Shown one piece after another: positions 8,418-16,532 of a stretch of DNA of 64,000 nucleotides. Source of the DNA: Burkholderia sp. FERM BP-3421 (GTDB lineage Bacteria; Pseudomonadota; Gammaproteobacteria; Burkholderiales; Burkholderiaceae); NCBI RefSeq assembly GCF_028657905.1, contig NZ_CP117781.1, positions 620,001 to 684,000 of the forward strand, written 5' to 3'. How positions within the stretch are numbered: the first letter of the stretch is position 1; every line of letters begins with the position of its first letter. The notes below the pieces were generated by a model. It was not told where the DNA came from. It ran no database searches and was given only the letters and a program-made list of their open reading frames with translations. The position numbers and the translations under genes were made by a program.

Positions 8418-9083
8418 TCAACCGAGCCGCATCGACAGCTCGACTTCGTCACCGAACGGAACCGACAGATAGCCGCCGGCGGGCGTGCGCACGCGCGCCA
8501 GATACTCGGGGCTGTAGTCGGCGTTGTCCGCGATGATCAGCGCGCCCGGCTTCAGGTGCGGTTCGAGCAGGCTCAGGATGTCAGGATAGAGCGCCTTCGC
8601 GCCGTCGAGCAGCACCAGGTCGATGGCGTCGGGAAGATCGTGCGCCAAGGTTTGCAGCGCATCGCCCACGCGGATCTCGACGAGATCGACGAGGCCGCCT
8701 GCCGTCAGGTTGGCGCGCGCCCGCTCGACCTTGGAAGGCTCGAACTCGGTCGTGATCAGACGGCCGCCGCCGTTGTCGCGCAACGCCGCCGCCAGATGCA
8801 GCGTGGAGATGCCGAACGACAGGCCGAACTCGACGATGGTCCGCGCACGGCCGGCGCGGGCGAGCATGTAGAGCAGCGCGCCGGTATCCCGCGAGACCGG
8901 GATCGGCACATCTTTCAGTTGTCCGTATAGATCGAAATATTCGGTCTTGCTCTGCATCAGGCGCGTGTGCTCCTCGGGCGGCAGGGCCGCCAGGACGGGG
9001 TGCGTCCTGGGCGTGATCGCGTCGGATTCGGCGAACAGGCGCGCCAGCAGGGGCGCGACGGGGGAGGTGGTCAAGGTGGTCAT
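8418..9083 (-). CDS. Class I SAM-dependent O-methyltransferase (COMT/CCoAOMT type)
   Basis: 221 aa, preceded by GACGGAGT 6 nt upstream. The SAM-binding Rossmann core shows TIVEFGLSFGISTLHLA near residue 82 (motif I), TTEFEPSKVERARANL (motif II acidic loop), VGDALQTL and IDLVLLDGAKALYPDIL, the family DGxK site. This resembles catechol/caffeoyl-CoA-type O-methyltransferases acting on small molecules. A TetR gene starts 92 bp away on the other strand, so the pair looks like a regulator and its divergently transcribed target. Substrate unknown. Confidence 0.85.
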   Translation of the reverse strand: MTTLTTSPVAPLLARLFAESDAITPRTHPVLAALPPEEHTRLMQSKTEYFDLYGQLKDVPIPVSRDTGALLYMLARAGRARTIVEFGLSFGISTLHLAAALRDNGGGRLITTEFEPSKVERARANLTAGGLVDLVEIRVGDALQTLAHDLPDAIDLVLLDGAKALYPDILSLLEPHLKPGALIIADNADYSPEYLARVRTPAGGYLSVPFGDEVELSMRLG

Positions 9084-9175
9084 GCGGGACTCCGTCTAAG
9101 GGTTGAAGGCATCGATGCGCATGTCTAGAATACGACTAATCATTCAGGTTTTACTATTCGCATTGGCGGCTCCCG

Positions 9176-9808
9176 ATGAGCGAACGTCGCATGACCCAGA
9201 TTTCCTCGCGAAAACAGCCCAAACAGGCGCGCTCGACCCGTCTCGTGGAGGACGTGCTGCAGGCGGCTATTCAGGTTTTGGCGAAGGAAGGCGCGCCGCG
9301 CTTCACGATGGCGCGGGTGGCGGAGAAGGCCGGCGTGAGCGTCGGCTCGCTGTATCAATATTTTCCGAACAAGGCGGCGCTGCTGTTCCGCTTGCAGAGC
9401 GACGAGTGGCGGGAGACCGGCGACCTGCTGCGCGAGATCCTCGAGGATCGGGAGAAGACGCCGCGCGAGCGTCTCCACGCGTTGACGCGCGCGTTCATCC
9501 GCTCGGAATGCGAGGAGGCGGAAATGCGCGTCGCGCTCAGCGATGCCGCGCCGCTCTATCGGGATGCGCCGGAGACGCAGGAGGTGAGGGCGTCGGGTCG
9601 ATGCACGATCCAGGCGTTCATGTTGGAAGTGCTGCCCGATGCGGCGGAGCCGGCCCGGGTGCTGGCCGGCGAATTGATCGGGGCGACGTTCGGCGCGGTG
9701 GGGAAGCAGTTCTCGGAGCAGCCCCGGACCCCGGCGGAAATCGACGTCTATGCCGAGGCGATGGCGGAGATGTTCTGGGCGTATCTGGAGCGGGTGCGGG
9801 AGGGATGA
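9176..9808 (+). CDS. TetR/AcrR-family repressor, divergent from the O-methyltransferase
   Basis: 210 aa. Residues 13-65 form the TetR DNA-binding domain (ARSTRLVEDVLQAAIQVLAK, then VSVGSLYQYFPNKAALLFRL). The C-terminal part is the ligand-binding and dimer domain. The 92-bp gap to the methyltransferase contains an A+T-rich core (9124-9150) with GAAT/ATTC half-elements 10 nt apart, the best candidate operator. It probably represses itself and the methyltransferase. The likely inducer is a small hydrophobic compound, by family only. Confidence 0.88.
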   Translation: MSERRMTQISSRKQPKQARSTRLVEDVLQAAIQVLAKEGAPRFTMARVAEKAGVSVGSLYQYFPNKAALLFRLQSDEWRETGDLLREILEDREKTPRERLHALTRAFIRSECEEAEMRVALSDAAPLYRDAPETQEVRASGRCTIQAFMLEVLPDAAEPARVLAGELIGATFGAVGKQFSEQPRTPAEIDVYAEAMAEMFWAYLERVREG

Positions 9809-9895
9809 GGCGCGCACACCCGGCCTTTCGTGGAATGGCACGCGCGGCCATGCCGCCGCGGTCGGCTCCCGGATCCCGCCCGCCCGGCGGCAAGC

Positions 9896-10378
9896 TCAGC
9901 CGTCTGCGCCGACATCGCAGAACTGCACGCGGGCGATGCGCTCGAGTTCCTCCGGCGCGAGTTTCATCGCGCAGAACTCGCTGCCGCCGGAACCATAAAC
10001 GAACGAGGCATCCCTGACTCTCCGGCTGATCACCCGGTAGGTGCAGTGGTCGAGGGCGATGGGCGGGACGCCGCCGATCACATATCCCGTGATCCGGGTG
10101 ACTTCCTCGGGGCTGGCGAAGCGCAGGTTCTTCAGGCCGGTCGCATCGCGCAGCTTTTTCTGATCGATGCGCTCATCGCCGCGGATCAGGACGCCCGCGC
10201 TGTCGCCGGTCTGCTTGTCGACGAGAATCATCATCTTCAGGATGAGGCTGGCGTCCACGCCGAGGGCGAGCGCCGCGTCCGCGGTGGCCTTGCCGCTGGT
10301 GTCGTGCGGAATGATCTCTATCGCGACGCCGAGCCTGGCCGCCTCTCGACGCGCTTTGTCAGTATCGTCCTTGACCAT
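9896..10378 (-). CDS. YbaK/EbsC-family aminoacyl-tRNA deacylase
   Basis: 160 aa. I choose the ATG at 10378 because GAGGA lies 7 nt upstream; a start 8 codons earlier is possible. The single domain matches the editing domain of YbaK/ProX proteins, which hydrolyse mischarged Cys-tRNA(Pro) or Ala-tRNA(Pro). Visible family marks are KATADAALALGV, ILKMMILVDKQTGD, the lysine in DQKKLRDATG, and GGVPPIAL near residue 115. It stands alone upstream of the divergent M20 gene. Which mischarged tRNA it clears cannot be told from sequence. Confidence 0.85.
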   Translation of the reverse strand: MVKDDTDKARREAARLGVAIEIIPHDTSGKATADAALALGVDASLILKMMILVDKQTGDSAGVLIRGDERIDQKKLRDATGLKNLRFASPEEVTRITGYVIGGVPPIALDHCTYRVISRRVRDASFVYGSGGSEFCAMKLAPEELERIARVQFCDVGADG

Positions 10379-10675
10379 CGATGTCCTCGCTTCGCATGTC
10401 ATGAGCGGCCGTCGGCAGTTCCCTATTTCTCAGGGGCGATCTTGGTTGGGAAGTCATGCCGCGGTGCGACGGCGCGAGAATCCGAGCCGCGCGTGCCGGA
10501 CCCATCATTGCACAAGACAGGTCGACGCACCCGGCTCAACCCCAGGGATAACCCCCGATAAACATCCTTTATCGCAGTGAAAAATTCCGCATCTTATTGA
10601 CGTTGATTTGGCTGGCTATAGTGGCCCGCTTCACGCATCCGCCGCCGGATGCCCGAGCACCCCACGGAGCCCGCC

Positions 10676-11863
10676 ATGAGCGACACACGTTTCACCGAGA
10701 TCGACGATCTCGCGCCGGCCGCGGCCGGCCTGCGCGAGATTCGCCACCACATCCACCGCCACCCCGAACTCGCCTACGAGGAAGTCGCCACGGCGGCGCT
10801 CGTCGCCGAGCGGCTCGAAGCGTGGGGCTGGCAGGTCACGCGCGGCGTCGGCCGGACGGGCGTGGTCGGCACGCTGAAGGTGGGAGACGGCGCGCGCAGC
10901 ATCGGCATCCGCGCCGACATGGACGCGCTGCCGATCATCGAGGCGACCGGCCTGCCGTACGCGAGCGCCGCCCACGGCAAGATGCACGCATGCGGCCACG
11001 ACGGCCACACGACGATGCTGCTCGGCGCGGCGCAGCAGCTCGCGCGAACCCGCCGCTTCTCCGGCACCGTGCATCTCTACTTCCAGCCCGCGGAAGAGCA
11101 CGGCGTCGACAGCGGCGCGAAAAAGATGATCGACGACGGCCTGTTCACGCGCTTCCCGTGCGACGCCGTGTTCGGCATGCACAACCACCCCGGCGCGGAG
11201 CCGGGCGTGTTCCTGATGCGTCGCGGCGCGTTCATGTCGGCGGGCGACAAGGCGATCATCGAGATCGAAGGCGTGGGCGGCCACGCGGCGCGGCCGCAGC
11301 TCACGGTCGATCCGGTGGTCGTCGCGGCGAGCATCGTGATGGCGCTCCAGACCATCGTCGCGCGCAATGTCGATCCGACCCAGCCGGCGGTGGTGACGGT
11401 CGGCACGATCCACGCGGGCACCGCGAACAACGTGATCCCGAATCGCGCGCGCCTCGAACTGAGCGTGCGCTCGTTCAGCCCCGACGTGCGCGCGCTGCTC
11501 AAGCGCCGTATCGTCGAGCTGGCCGAGGCGCAGGCCGCGAGCTATGGCGCGCGGGTGGAGGTCCAATACATCGAGGGTTATCCGGTCGTCGTGAACAGCG
11601 ATGCGGAAACCGATTTCGCCGCGCAGGTCGCGAAGGAACTGGTCGGCGCGGACAAGGTGGTCGAGCAGGCCGACCTGCTGATGGGCAGCGAGGATTTCGC
11701 GTTCATGCTGCAGCAGCGGCCCGGCGCGTTCGTGCGGCTCGGCAACGGCGCGGGCGAGGACGGCTGCATGGTGCACAACCCGCACTACGACTTCAACGAT
11801 CACAACCTGCCGATCGGCGCGGCGTTCTGGACCCGGCTCGTCGAACGCTATCTCGGCCGTTGA
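10676..11863 (+). CDS. M20-family amidohydrolase (hippurate hydrolase/IAA-amino-acid hydrolase type)
   Basis: 395 aa from the ATG preceded by CGGAG. A metal-dependent hydrolase that removes an acyl group from an amino-acid amide. Metal ligands appear as HIHRHPEL near the start, GIRADMDALP, HACGHDGHT (residues ~100-108), FQPAEE (the catalytic Glu pair) and GSEDFAFML. The lid domain starts near EGVGGHAARPQLTVDP. The next gene, 105 bp on, is an MHS-family transporter on the same strand, suggesting uptake and then hydrolysis of an N-acyl or peptide-like substrate. The promoter is probably in the A+T-richer 10540-10625 stretch. Confidence 0.88.
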   Translation: MSDTRFTEIDDLAPAAAGLREIRHHIHRHPELAYEEVATAALVAERLEAWGWQVTRGVGRTGVVGTLKVGDGARSIGIRADMDALPIIEATGLPYASAAHGKMHACGHDGHTTMLLGAAQQLARTRRFSGTVHLYFQPAEEHGVDSGAKKMIDDGLFTRFPCDAVFGMHNHPGAEPGVFLMRRGAFMSAGDKAIIEIEGVGGHAARPQLTVDPVVVAASIVMALQTIVARNVDPTQPAVVTVGTIHAGTANNVIPNRARLELSVRSFSPDVRALLKRRIVELAEAQAASYGARVEVQYIEGYPVVVNSDAETDFAAQVAKELVGADKVVEQADLLMGSEDFAFMLQQRPGAFVRLGNGAGEDGCMVHNPHYDFNDHNLPIGAAFWTRLVERYLGR

Positions 11864-11968
11864 TGCGGCGCGCGGCGGCGGCGTGACGAAACGACGGAAC
11901 GATAAAACGACAAGGCGACGCCGCGCCCGGACCACGGCGGCGGCGCGATCGCGAAGGAGACACACACG

Positions 11969-13285
11969 ATGCAACACGACCCCATGACGCTCGCCGCCGA
12001 ATCCGGCGCCCTGCCGCCGGCGCGTGCGGTCACGCGTCGGCGCGGCGCGGTGGCCGCCGCCGTGATCGGCAACTGGCTGGAGTTCTTCGACTTCACCGTC
12101 TACGGTTTCTTCGCCGTACTGATCGGCAAGCTGTATTTCCCCTCGGACGATGCGACGACGTCGTTGCTGCTGTCGGTCGCGACGTTTGCGGCGGGCTTCT
12201 TCACGCGGCCGCTCGGCAGCGTGATGCTGGGCGTGTACGCGGACCGCAGGGGCCGCAAGGCGGCCTTGAACCTGACCATCATGCTGATGGCGCTCGGCAC
12301 CGGCATGATCGCGCTCGCGCCGACCTACGCGCAGATCGGCGTGCTCGCGCCGTTGATCATCGTGAGCGCGCGCCTGATCCAGGGCTTCTCGCAGGGAGGG
12401 GAGTTCGGCGCGGCGACGTCGACGCTGCTCGAGCAGGGTGGCGTGTCGCGGCGCGGCTTTCGCGCGAGCTGGCAGCTGGCGACGCAGGGCGGCGCGGCCC
12501 TGATGGGATCGGGCTTCGCCGCGCTGCTGTCGAACACGCTCACGAAGGACGCACTCGAAAGCTGGGGCTGGCGCATTCCGTTCCTGGTCGGCGTGCTGAT
12601 CGCGCCGGTCGGCATGTACCTGCGCCGGCGGCTCGCCGACGACGCCCCGGGCGAGCATCACGGCGTCGGCGACGGCGTGCTGCGCGAGCTGTTCACGCGC
12701 CACGCGCGCACCGTGGTGCTGTTGACGCTGACGGTGATGGGCGGCACGGTGTCGACCTACATCCTGACCTTCTACATGCCGACCTACGCGATCCATACGC
12801 TGGGCCTGCCGATGAAACTGTCGATGTTCGTCGGCGTGGCGTCGGGCTGCGTGATGCTGGTCACGTGCCCGCTGTTCGGCTGGCTGTCGGACCGGATCGG
12901 CAGCCGCCGGCTGCCGATCTTCATCGGCCGCGGCGTGCTGGTCGCGCTGCTGTTTCCCGCGTTCATGCTGATGAATCACTATCCGTCGCTGTTCGTCGTG
13001 ATGCCGCTGACCGCGCTGATGCTGCTGTTCTATTCGATGGGCTCGGCATCGGAATTCGCGCTGATGTGCGAGTCGTTCCCGCGCCGCGTGCGCGCGACCG
13101 GCATCTCGATCGCCTATGCCTTGAGCGTCACGTTGTTCGGCGGCACCGCGCAACTGGTCGCGACCTGGCTCGTGCGGATCACGGGCAGCAAGCTCGCGCC
13201 CGCGGGCTACGTCGCCGCATGCGTGGTGGCGTCGCTGGTGGCGGTCGGGATGCTGCGCGAGACGGCGGGCGAGACGCTCGACTGA
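11969..13285 (+). CDS. MFS transporter, metabolite:H+ symporter (MHS) family
   Basis: 438 aa, 12 predicted transmembrane helices, with AGGAG upstream. The N-terminal GNWLEFFDFTVYGFFA is the MHS helix-1 signature (citrate, proline/betaine, shikimate and ketoglutarate symporters). The loop 2-3 motif DRRGRKAAL, QGFSQGGEFGAA on helix 4 and the repeated loop motif DRIGSRRLP are all present. It probably imports the substrate of the M20 hydrolase encoded just upstream. Substrate unknown; citrate-like or acyl-amino acid is a guess from neighbours. Confidence 0.9.
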   Translation: MQHDPMTLAAESGALPPARAVTRRRGAVAAAVIGNWLEFFDFTVYGFFAVLIGKLYFPSDDATTSLLLSVATFAAGFFTRPLGSVMLGVYADRRGRKAALNLTIMLMALGTGMIALAPTYAQIGVLAPLIIVSARLIQGFSQGGEFGAATSTLLEQGGVSRRGFRASWQLATQGGAALMGSGFAALLSNTLTKDALESWGWRIPFLVGVLIAPVGMYLRRRLADDAPGEHHGVGDGVLRELFTRHARTVVLLTLTVMGGTVSTYILTFYMPTYAIHTLGLPMKLSMFVGVASGCVMLVTCPLFGWLSDRIGSRRLPIFIGRGVLVALLFPAFMLMNHYPSLFVVMPLTALMLLFYSMGSASEFALMCESFPRRVRATGISIAYALSVTLFGGTAQLVATWLVRITGSKLAPAGYVAACVVASLVAVGMLRETAGETLD

Positions 13286-13307
13286 GGCGGCGGCGCGCCG
13301 CGCGCGT

Positions 13308-14012
13308 TCAGTCGTCGCGCGGCGTGGGCCGGGTCGCGCCGCAGGCGCGCAGGATCATCCGCACGACTTCCTCGGTGGTCGCCTCGAACGCCTTGTCGGC
13401 CAGCGCGCGCTTGCCGGCCAGCGCCTGGATCTGCGCCTCGAAGTCCGCGTAGTGCTGGGTCGTCGCCCAGATCATGAACAGCAGCGTCTTCGGATCGACC
13501 GGCTCGAGCAGGCCGCGCGCGATCCAGTGCTCGATTAGCGCGACGCGGCTTTCCATCCAAGGCTTCACGCGCGCGTGCAGAATGTCCTGCATGTGGGTCG
13601 CGCCGCTGATGATCTCGTTGGCCCAGACCTTCGAGCCGAGCGGCCGGCGGCGCGACAGCGCCATCTTCGCGCGCACGTAGCCGCCGAGCGCCGTCACCGG
13701 ATCGTCGCCGGCGTCGAAGGTGTTCGCGGCCTGGTGCCAGTCCTCGAAGAGATCGTCGAGCACGCGCCAGTAGAGCGCGAGCTTGGTCGGGAAGTAGTAG
13801 TGCAGGTTGGCTTTCGGCAGGCCCGCGCGTTCCGCGATCAGCGCGGTGCTCGCGCCCTCGAAGCCGCGTTCGGCGAACACGGCTTCCGCGCAGGCGAGCA
13901 GGTGCGCCTCGTTGAGTTCGCGGATGTGCGCCTTGCGGCGGCGCGCGGCGGCCGGCGCGGCCGCTGCCGCGGCGGGCGGGCGGGGGGACATCGTCGGATC
14001 GTCGTCTTGCAT
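13308..14012 (-). CDS. rutR: TetR-family regulator, RutR/YcdC-like
   Basis: 234 aa. Start at the ATG at 14012 (MQDDDPT); a start 7 codons later is possible. Residues 24-75 are the DNA-binding domain (LACAEAVFAERGFEGAST, LPKANLHYYFPTKLAL). The C-terminal domain, with LFEDWHQAANTF, SKVWANEIISGA and HMQDILHARVKPW, matches the YcdC-type C-terminal domain of RutR, the uracil/thymine-responsive regulator. The reductive pyrimidine operon starts 2.5 kb away and has a RutR-like site on its promoter (16357-16374). I infer it is the regulator of that operon. The symbol is used for likeness, not proof. Confidence 0.75.
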   Translation of the reverse strand: MQDDDPTMSPRPPAAAAAAPAAARRRKAHIRELNEAHLLACAEAVFAERGFEGASTALIAERAGLPKANLHYYFPTKLALYWRVLDDLFEDWHQAANTFDAGDDPVTALGGYVRAKMALSRRRPLGSKVWANEIISGATHMQDILHARVKPWMESRVALIEHWIARGLLEPVDPKTLLFMIWATTQHYADFEAQIQALAGKRALADKAFEATTEEVVRMILRACGATRPTPRDD

Positions 14013-14208
14013 GAGGCTCGCGGAAAGAGTGGGACCGGGGCCGGTAACGGTATGGGTATTGTAGACGGCGCGTAGGCGACGGCGCGCAGGCGGCGGGTGC
14101 ATCCGGGATGGCGGACGGGCGGGTCGATTATTCGTTCACGCGGAACAGCGTGCGTCTGGATAGAATCGCCGTCTTTATTTCTATTTCCATCCCAACGCGA
14201 GGCCCCGC

Positions 14209-14724
14209 ATGCTGACGATTCGACCCATGATCCACGAGGATTTCCCGGCGCTCTGGCCGATCTACCGATCGGTGGTGGAGTCACGGGAAACCTATGCGTA
14301 CGACCCCGCGCTCACGCAAGAGGCGGCGTGCGCGCGCTGGATCGACACGCCGCTCTGTACCTGGGTCGCGGAACTCGACGGCGTGCTGGTCGGTTCGTAC
14401 TTCCTGAAGGCCAACGCGGAAGGGCCGGGCGATCATGTCGCGAACTGCGGCTACATGGTCGACGAAGCGGTGCGCGGGCGCGGGATCGCGAGCCGCATGT
14501 GCGAGCACTCGCAGCAGGTCGCGCGCGAGCGGGGCTTTCTCGCGATGCAGTTCAATTCGGTGGTCGAGAAGAACGAGGCCGCAGTCGCGCTGTGGCAGAA
14601 GATGGGCTTCGAGATCGTCGGCCGCGTGCCGCGCGCGTACCGGCATGCGCGCTTCGGGTTGGTCGATATCTTCGTGATGTACAAGTGGCTCGGCGATGCC
14701 GAGCCGGCGGCGCGCGCGACCTGA
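14209..14724 (+). CDS. GNAT-family N-acetyltransferase
   Basis: 171 aa with GAGG upstream of the ATG. The GNAT fold is complete: CGYMVDEAVRGRGIASRMC near residue 82 holds the acetyl-CoA pyrophosphate loop (RGRGIA), and VEKNEAAVALWQKMGFEIVG is motif B. The sequence resembles L-amino-acid N-acetyltransferases of the azetidine-carboxylate or phosphinothricin type. It converges on the M29-like gene and has its own upstream region shared with the TetR gene. Substrate unknown. Confidence 0.88.
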   Translation: MLTIRPMIHEDFPALWPIYRSVVESRETYAYDPALTQEAACARWIDTPLCTWVAELDGVLVGSYFLKANAEGPGDHVANCGYMVDEAVRGRGIASRMCEHSQQVARERGFLAMQFNSVVEKNEAAVALWQKMGFEIVGRVPRAYRHARFGLVDIFVMYKWLGDAEPAARAT

Positions 14725-14746
14725 GGGGCGCGCGCATCGCGGCGCG

Positions 14747-15700
14747 TCAGAGGGTGAAGCGGCCGTCGAACACGATGCGCTCATCGAGCGCCAGCGTGCC
14801 GCTGGAGAAAATCAGGTCGAGGTGGTGGCTGCCTTGCGCGCCGCCGCCGAGGCCGAGGTGCAGGCCCGGGTGCCGCTCCTCGAAACCGGCATTGCGACCG
14901 TACAGGCCCTTGATGCCGAGGTTCGTGCCGATGCCGAACTCCTCGATTCGCCGATGATTCTCGTGCCGGTCGAGGTAGGCCGTGAAATCCTGCCGGAATC
15001 CCGCGTGTTCGGTGTCGAAGCCGACGACCCTGCTCGCTTCGACGTGCAGCACCGCGAGCCGCTCGGCCACCTTGTACTTCACCGCGAACGGAATGGTGCT
15101 CAGGAAGGTGCCGCTGAACACGATCGAGCCGTGCAGGTCGGTGACGTGCGTCGCGATTTCGCCGGGCACCACGTCGAGATTGCCCATGCCGTCCACGCTG
15201 GTCCATTTCTGGTCGGGCGCGAGCGAGCCCGTCAGCGTGTTGCCGGCCTCATCGATGAAGCGCACCTGCGAGGCCTGTGCGGCCGCATCGATCAGGCGGC
15301 GGTTGCGTGCGGCGATTTCGTCGAGCGACTCCGCGAACGCTTCGTCGAGATGCGGGCCGTAATCCTTGAACAACACCGATTTTTCCCAGTGCTCGACGAG
15401 CGCGGGCCGGATCGCGGCGAGGAACGGCGGGCCGTTCGGCGACGGCGTGGGCAGGCAGGACGAGTCGTACAGCAGCACGATCAGATCGGCGCGATCGAGT
15501 GCGGCGAGGGTGTCGGCGGGCGGGGTGCCGTCGAGGCTGACGGTGGCGGCGTCGAACGTGGCGGGCAGCGTCTCGAACGCGCGCAGCGCCGTGTCGCGAT
15601 TGCGCTCGTCATAGCCGATCAGCAGCCGGCCCCGGTCGCCGCGCGCGAGCTTGTCGCGCAGCGCGGGGTGATGGCCGAGCGCGCGATGCAGATTCAGCAT
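14747..15700 (-). CDS. M29-like (aminopeptidase T-type) metalloprotein, partner of the 40-aa peptide
   Basis: 317 aa, with GGAGA 8 nt before the ATG. The C-terminal 170 residues align by eye with aminopeptidase T/AmpS: NLDVVPGEIATH (metal Glu), EEFGIGTNLGIKG (second Glu with the GxGTN turn), HPGLHLGLGGG (metal His) and SHHLDLIF (final His-x-Asp pair). The middle RFIDEAGNTLTGSL matches the strand before the catalytic region. It is shorter than typical M29 enzymes (370-410 aa) and its N-terminal domain is reduced. It is the second gene after a 40-residue peptide, 61 nt downstream, with a hairpin in between. Peptidase or peptide-binding maturase are both possible. Family moderately sure, role inferred. 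Confidence 0.6.
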   Translation of the reverse strand: MLNLHRALGHHPALRDKLARGDRGRLLIGYDERNRDTALRAFETLPATFDAATVSLDGTPPADTLAALDRADLIVLLYDSSCLPTPSPNGPPFLAAIRPALVEHWEKSVLFKDYGPHLDEAFAESLDEIAARNRRLIDAAAQASQVRFIDEAGNTLTGSLAPDQKWTSVDGMGNLDVVPGEIATHVTDLHGSIVFSGTFLSTIPFAVKYKVAERLAVLHVEASRVVGFDTEHAGFRQDFTAYLDRHENHRRIEEFGIGTNLGIKGLYGRNAGFEERHPGLHLGLGGGAQGSHHLDLIFSSGTLALDERIVFDGRFTL

Positions 15701-15718
15701 GCGGAAGTCTCCGGAAGC

Positions 15719-15745
15719 GGCGGAAGGAGCACGGCCCCTTCCGCC
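15719..15745 (-). terminator. Hairpin between the peptide gene and the M29-like gene
   Basis: GGCGGAAGG (15719-15727) and CCTTCCGCC (15737-15745) form a perfect 9-bp stem with a 9-nt loop, starting 17 nt after the peptide stop codon on the minus strand. There is no T-run, so it would protect the short upstream transcript or attenuate, rather than fully terminate. Confidence 0.6.
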
Positions 15746-15761
15746 TGGTCGAACGGGTGGC

Positions 15762-15884
15762 TTAGACCGGCCACAGCGCGGTGCCGAACGGCACCACGGC
15801 GTCCTCGACCATCATGTCGACCGCTTGCGGATGGGTGTCTTCCTGCATCCAGTCGAGCAAGTCGATTTGCTGATTTTCCTGCAT
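15762..15884 (-). CDS. 40-residue peptide, candidate RiPP-like precursor
   Basis: A 40-codon frame from ATG 15884 with a strong AGGAGA ribosome binding site 6 nt upstream and a promoter-like sequence about 100 nt upstream. The peptide starts MQENQQIDLLDWMQED, is acidic through VDMMVEDA, and ends in the hydrophobic VVPFGTALWPV. An acidic leader followed by a short aromatic/proline C-terminus is what RiPP precursors look like. There is no Cys, so no lanthionine or disulfide. The next gene encodes an M29-like metalloprotein. I do not recognise the family. It could also be a structural small protein or leader peptide; the RBS, hairpin and partner gene argue for a translated product. Confidence 0.55.
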   Translation of the reverse strand: MQENQQIDLLDWMQEDTHPQAVDMMVEDAVVPFGTALWPV

Positions 15885-16328
15885 GTCTCTTCTCCTGGTG
15901 TTGTGAACCGGGTTATTCAACATGAATGCCTCAAGGGCACGCCTGCTTGGCATTTTTTCCAATGCCTTACAGGTGCTTTCGATATTACTTGGTGAATTTA
16001 TTGAATGCAATCGGGGTGAGCGTTTTTATCTTTGAGTGCTAAACAAGCTGGAAATGAAGGGTTTTTTTGTGCATCGGGTGTGATGGATGCCGATGTTTAA
16101 TAAGGATTTTCATGTATTTTCGGCTGTATGTCATGAAATGAATTGTGAGTCGGCGTGAATGGGTGAGATGGATTTATTATTAATAATTTGTTGAATTGTT
16201 TCGAATCGGAGCGTGCCGGGTCGTGGTGGTTTTCATGCGGCGTCGGCGCCTGGAATTCGATATCGATGGTTTCGGCACGAACGTGCGTGCTATCTCTCGC
16301 GCAGCGCCGCATCCGGATTTTTGACACG
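15885..16328. other. A+T-rich non-coding region between the peptide gene and the pyrimidine operon
   Basis: About 440 bp far poorer in GC than the window average, with long runs such as the T/A-rich block 16160-16200. It holds the minus-strand promoter of the peptide gene. No frame has a ribosome binding site. The composition suggests foreign origin or an H-NS-bound regulatory region. Confidence 0.55.
15982..16010 (-). promoter_or_regulatory. Candidate promoter of the peptide/M29-like operon
   Basis: On the minus strand TTGCAT (16010-16005) is followed by a 17-bp spacer and TAATAT (15987-15982). This would give a 5' leader of about 90 nt before the peptide ATG. Matches to consensus are partial, so this is a best guess. 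Confidence 0.4.
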
Positions 16329-16357
16329 TTGTATTCGACATGTCGATACGCTATAAC
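16329..16357 (+). promoter_or_regulatory. Candidate promoter of the pyrimidine catabolic operon
   Basis: TTGTAT (16329-16334), a 17-bp spacer and TATAAC (16352-16357) resemble a sigma-70 promoter with a good -10. A perfect 12-bp palindrome, TCGACATGTCGA (16335-16346), fills the spacer, and the RutR-like site begins at the end of the -10. Confidence 0.45.
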
Positions 16358-16374
16358 CTGACCAATCGGACAGG
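16357..16374. promoter_or_regulatory. Candidate RutR-type operator
   Basis: CCTGACCAATCGGACAGG is an imperfect 18-bp palindrome (7 of 9 pairs). It contains an exact TGACCA half-site with the spacing of the E. coli RutR consensus TTGACCA-N2-TGGTCAA. It overlaps the start region of the candidate promoter, where a repressor would block transcription. Confidence 0.5.
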
Positions 16375-16532
16375 ATTCAAGCAGCGGGCCGCCCTTGTTT
16401 CATAAGACAAATAACGATCAGGGCCGTGCGGGCGGCCGCGTTCCTCCGGGAACCATGCTTGCCGGTCCGATGCGGTAGGTCCCCGCCGCCGCCACGAGAA
16501 GCGCGTAGCAAACGCGCGCAGGAGAGATGCAG

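Noticed and set aside
9124..9150. TetR operator in the methyltransferase/TetR gap
   Set aside because: Only 4-bp GAAT/ATTC arms match; too weak to list as a site.
10597..10622. Sigma-70 promoter TTGACG/TATAGT before the M20 hydrolase
   Set aside because: Spacer of 14 bp is too short for a standard promoter.
10631..13153. 840-codon minus-strand open frame opposite the M20 hydrolase and transporter genes
   Set aside because: His/Arg/Ala-rich shadow frame; both plus-strand genes are well supported by motifs.
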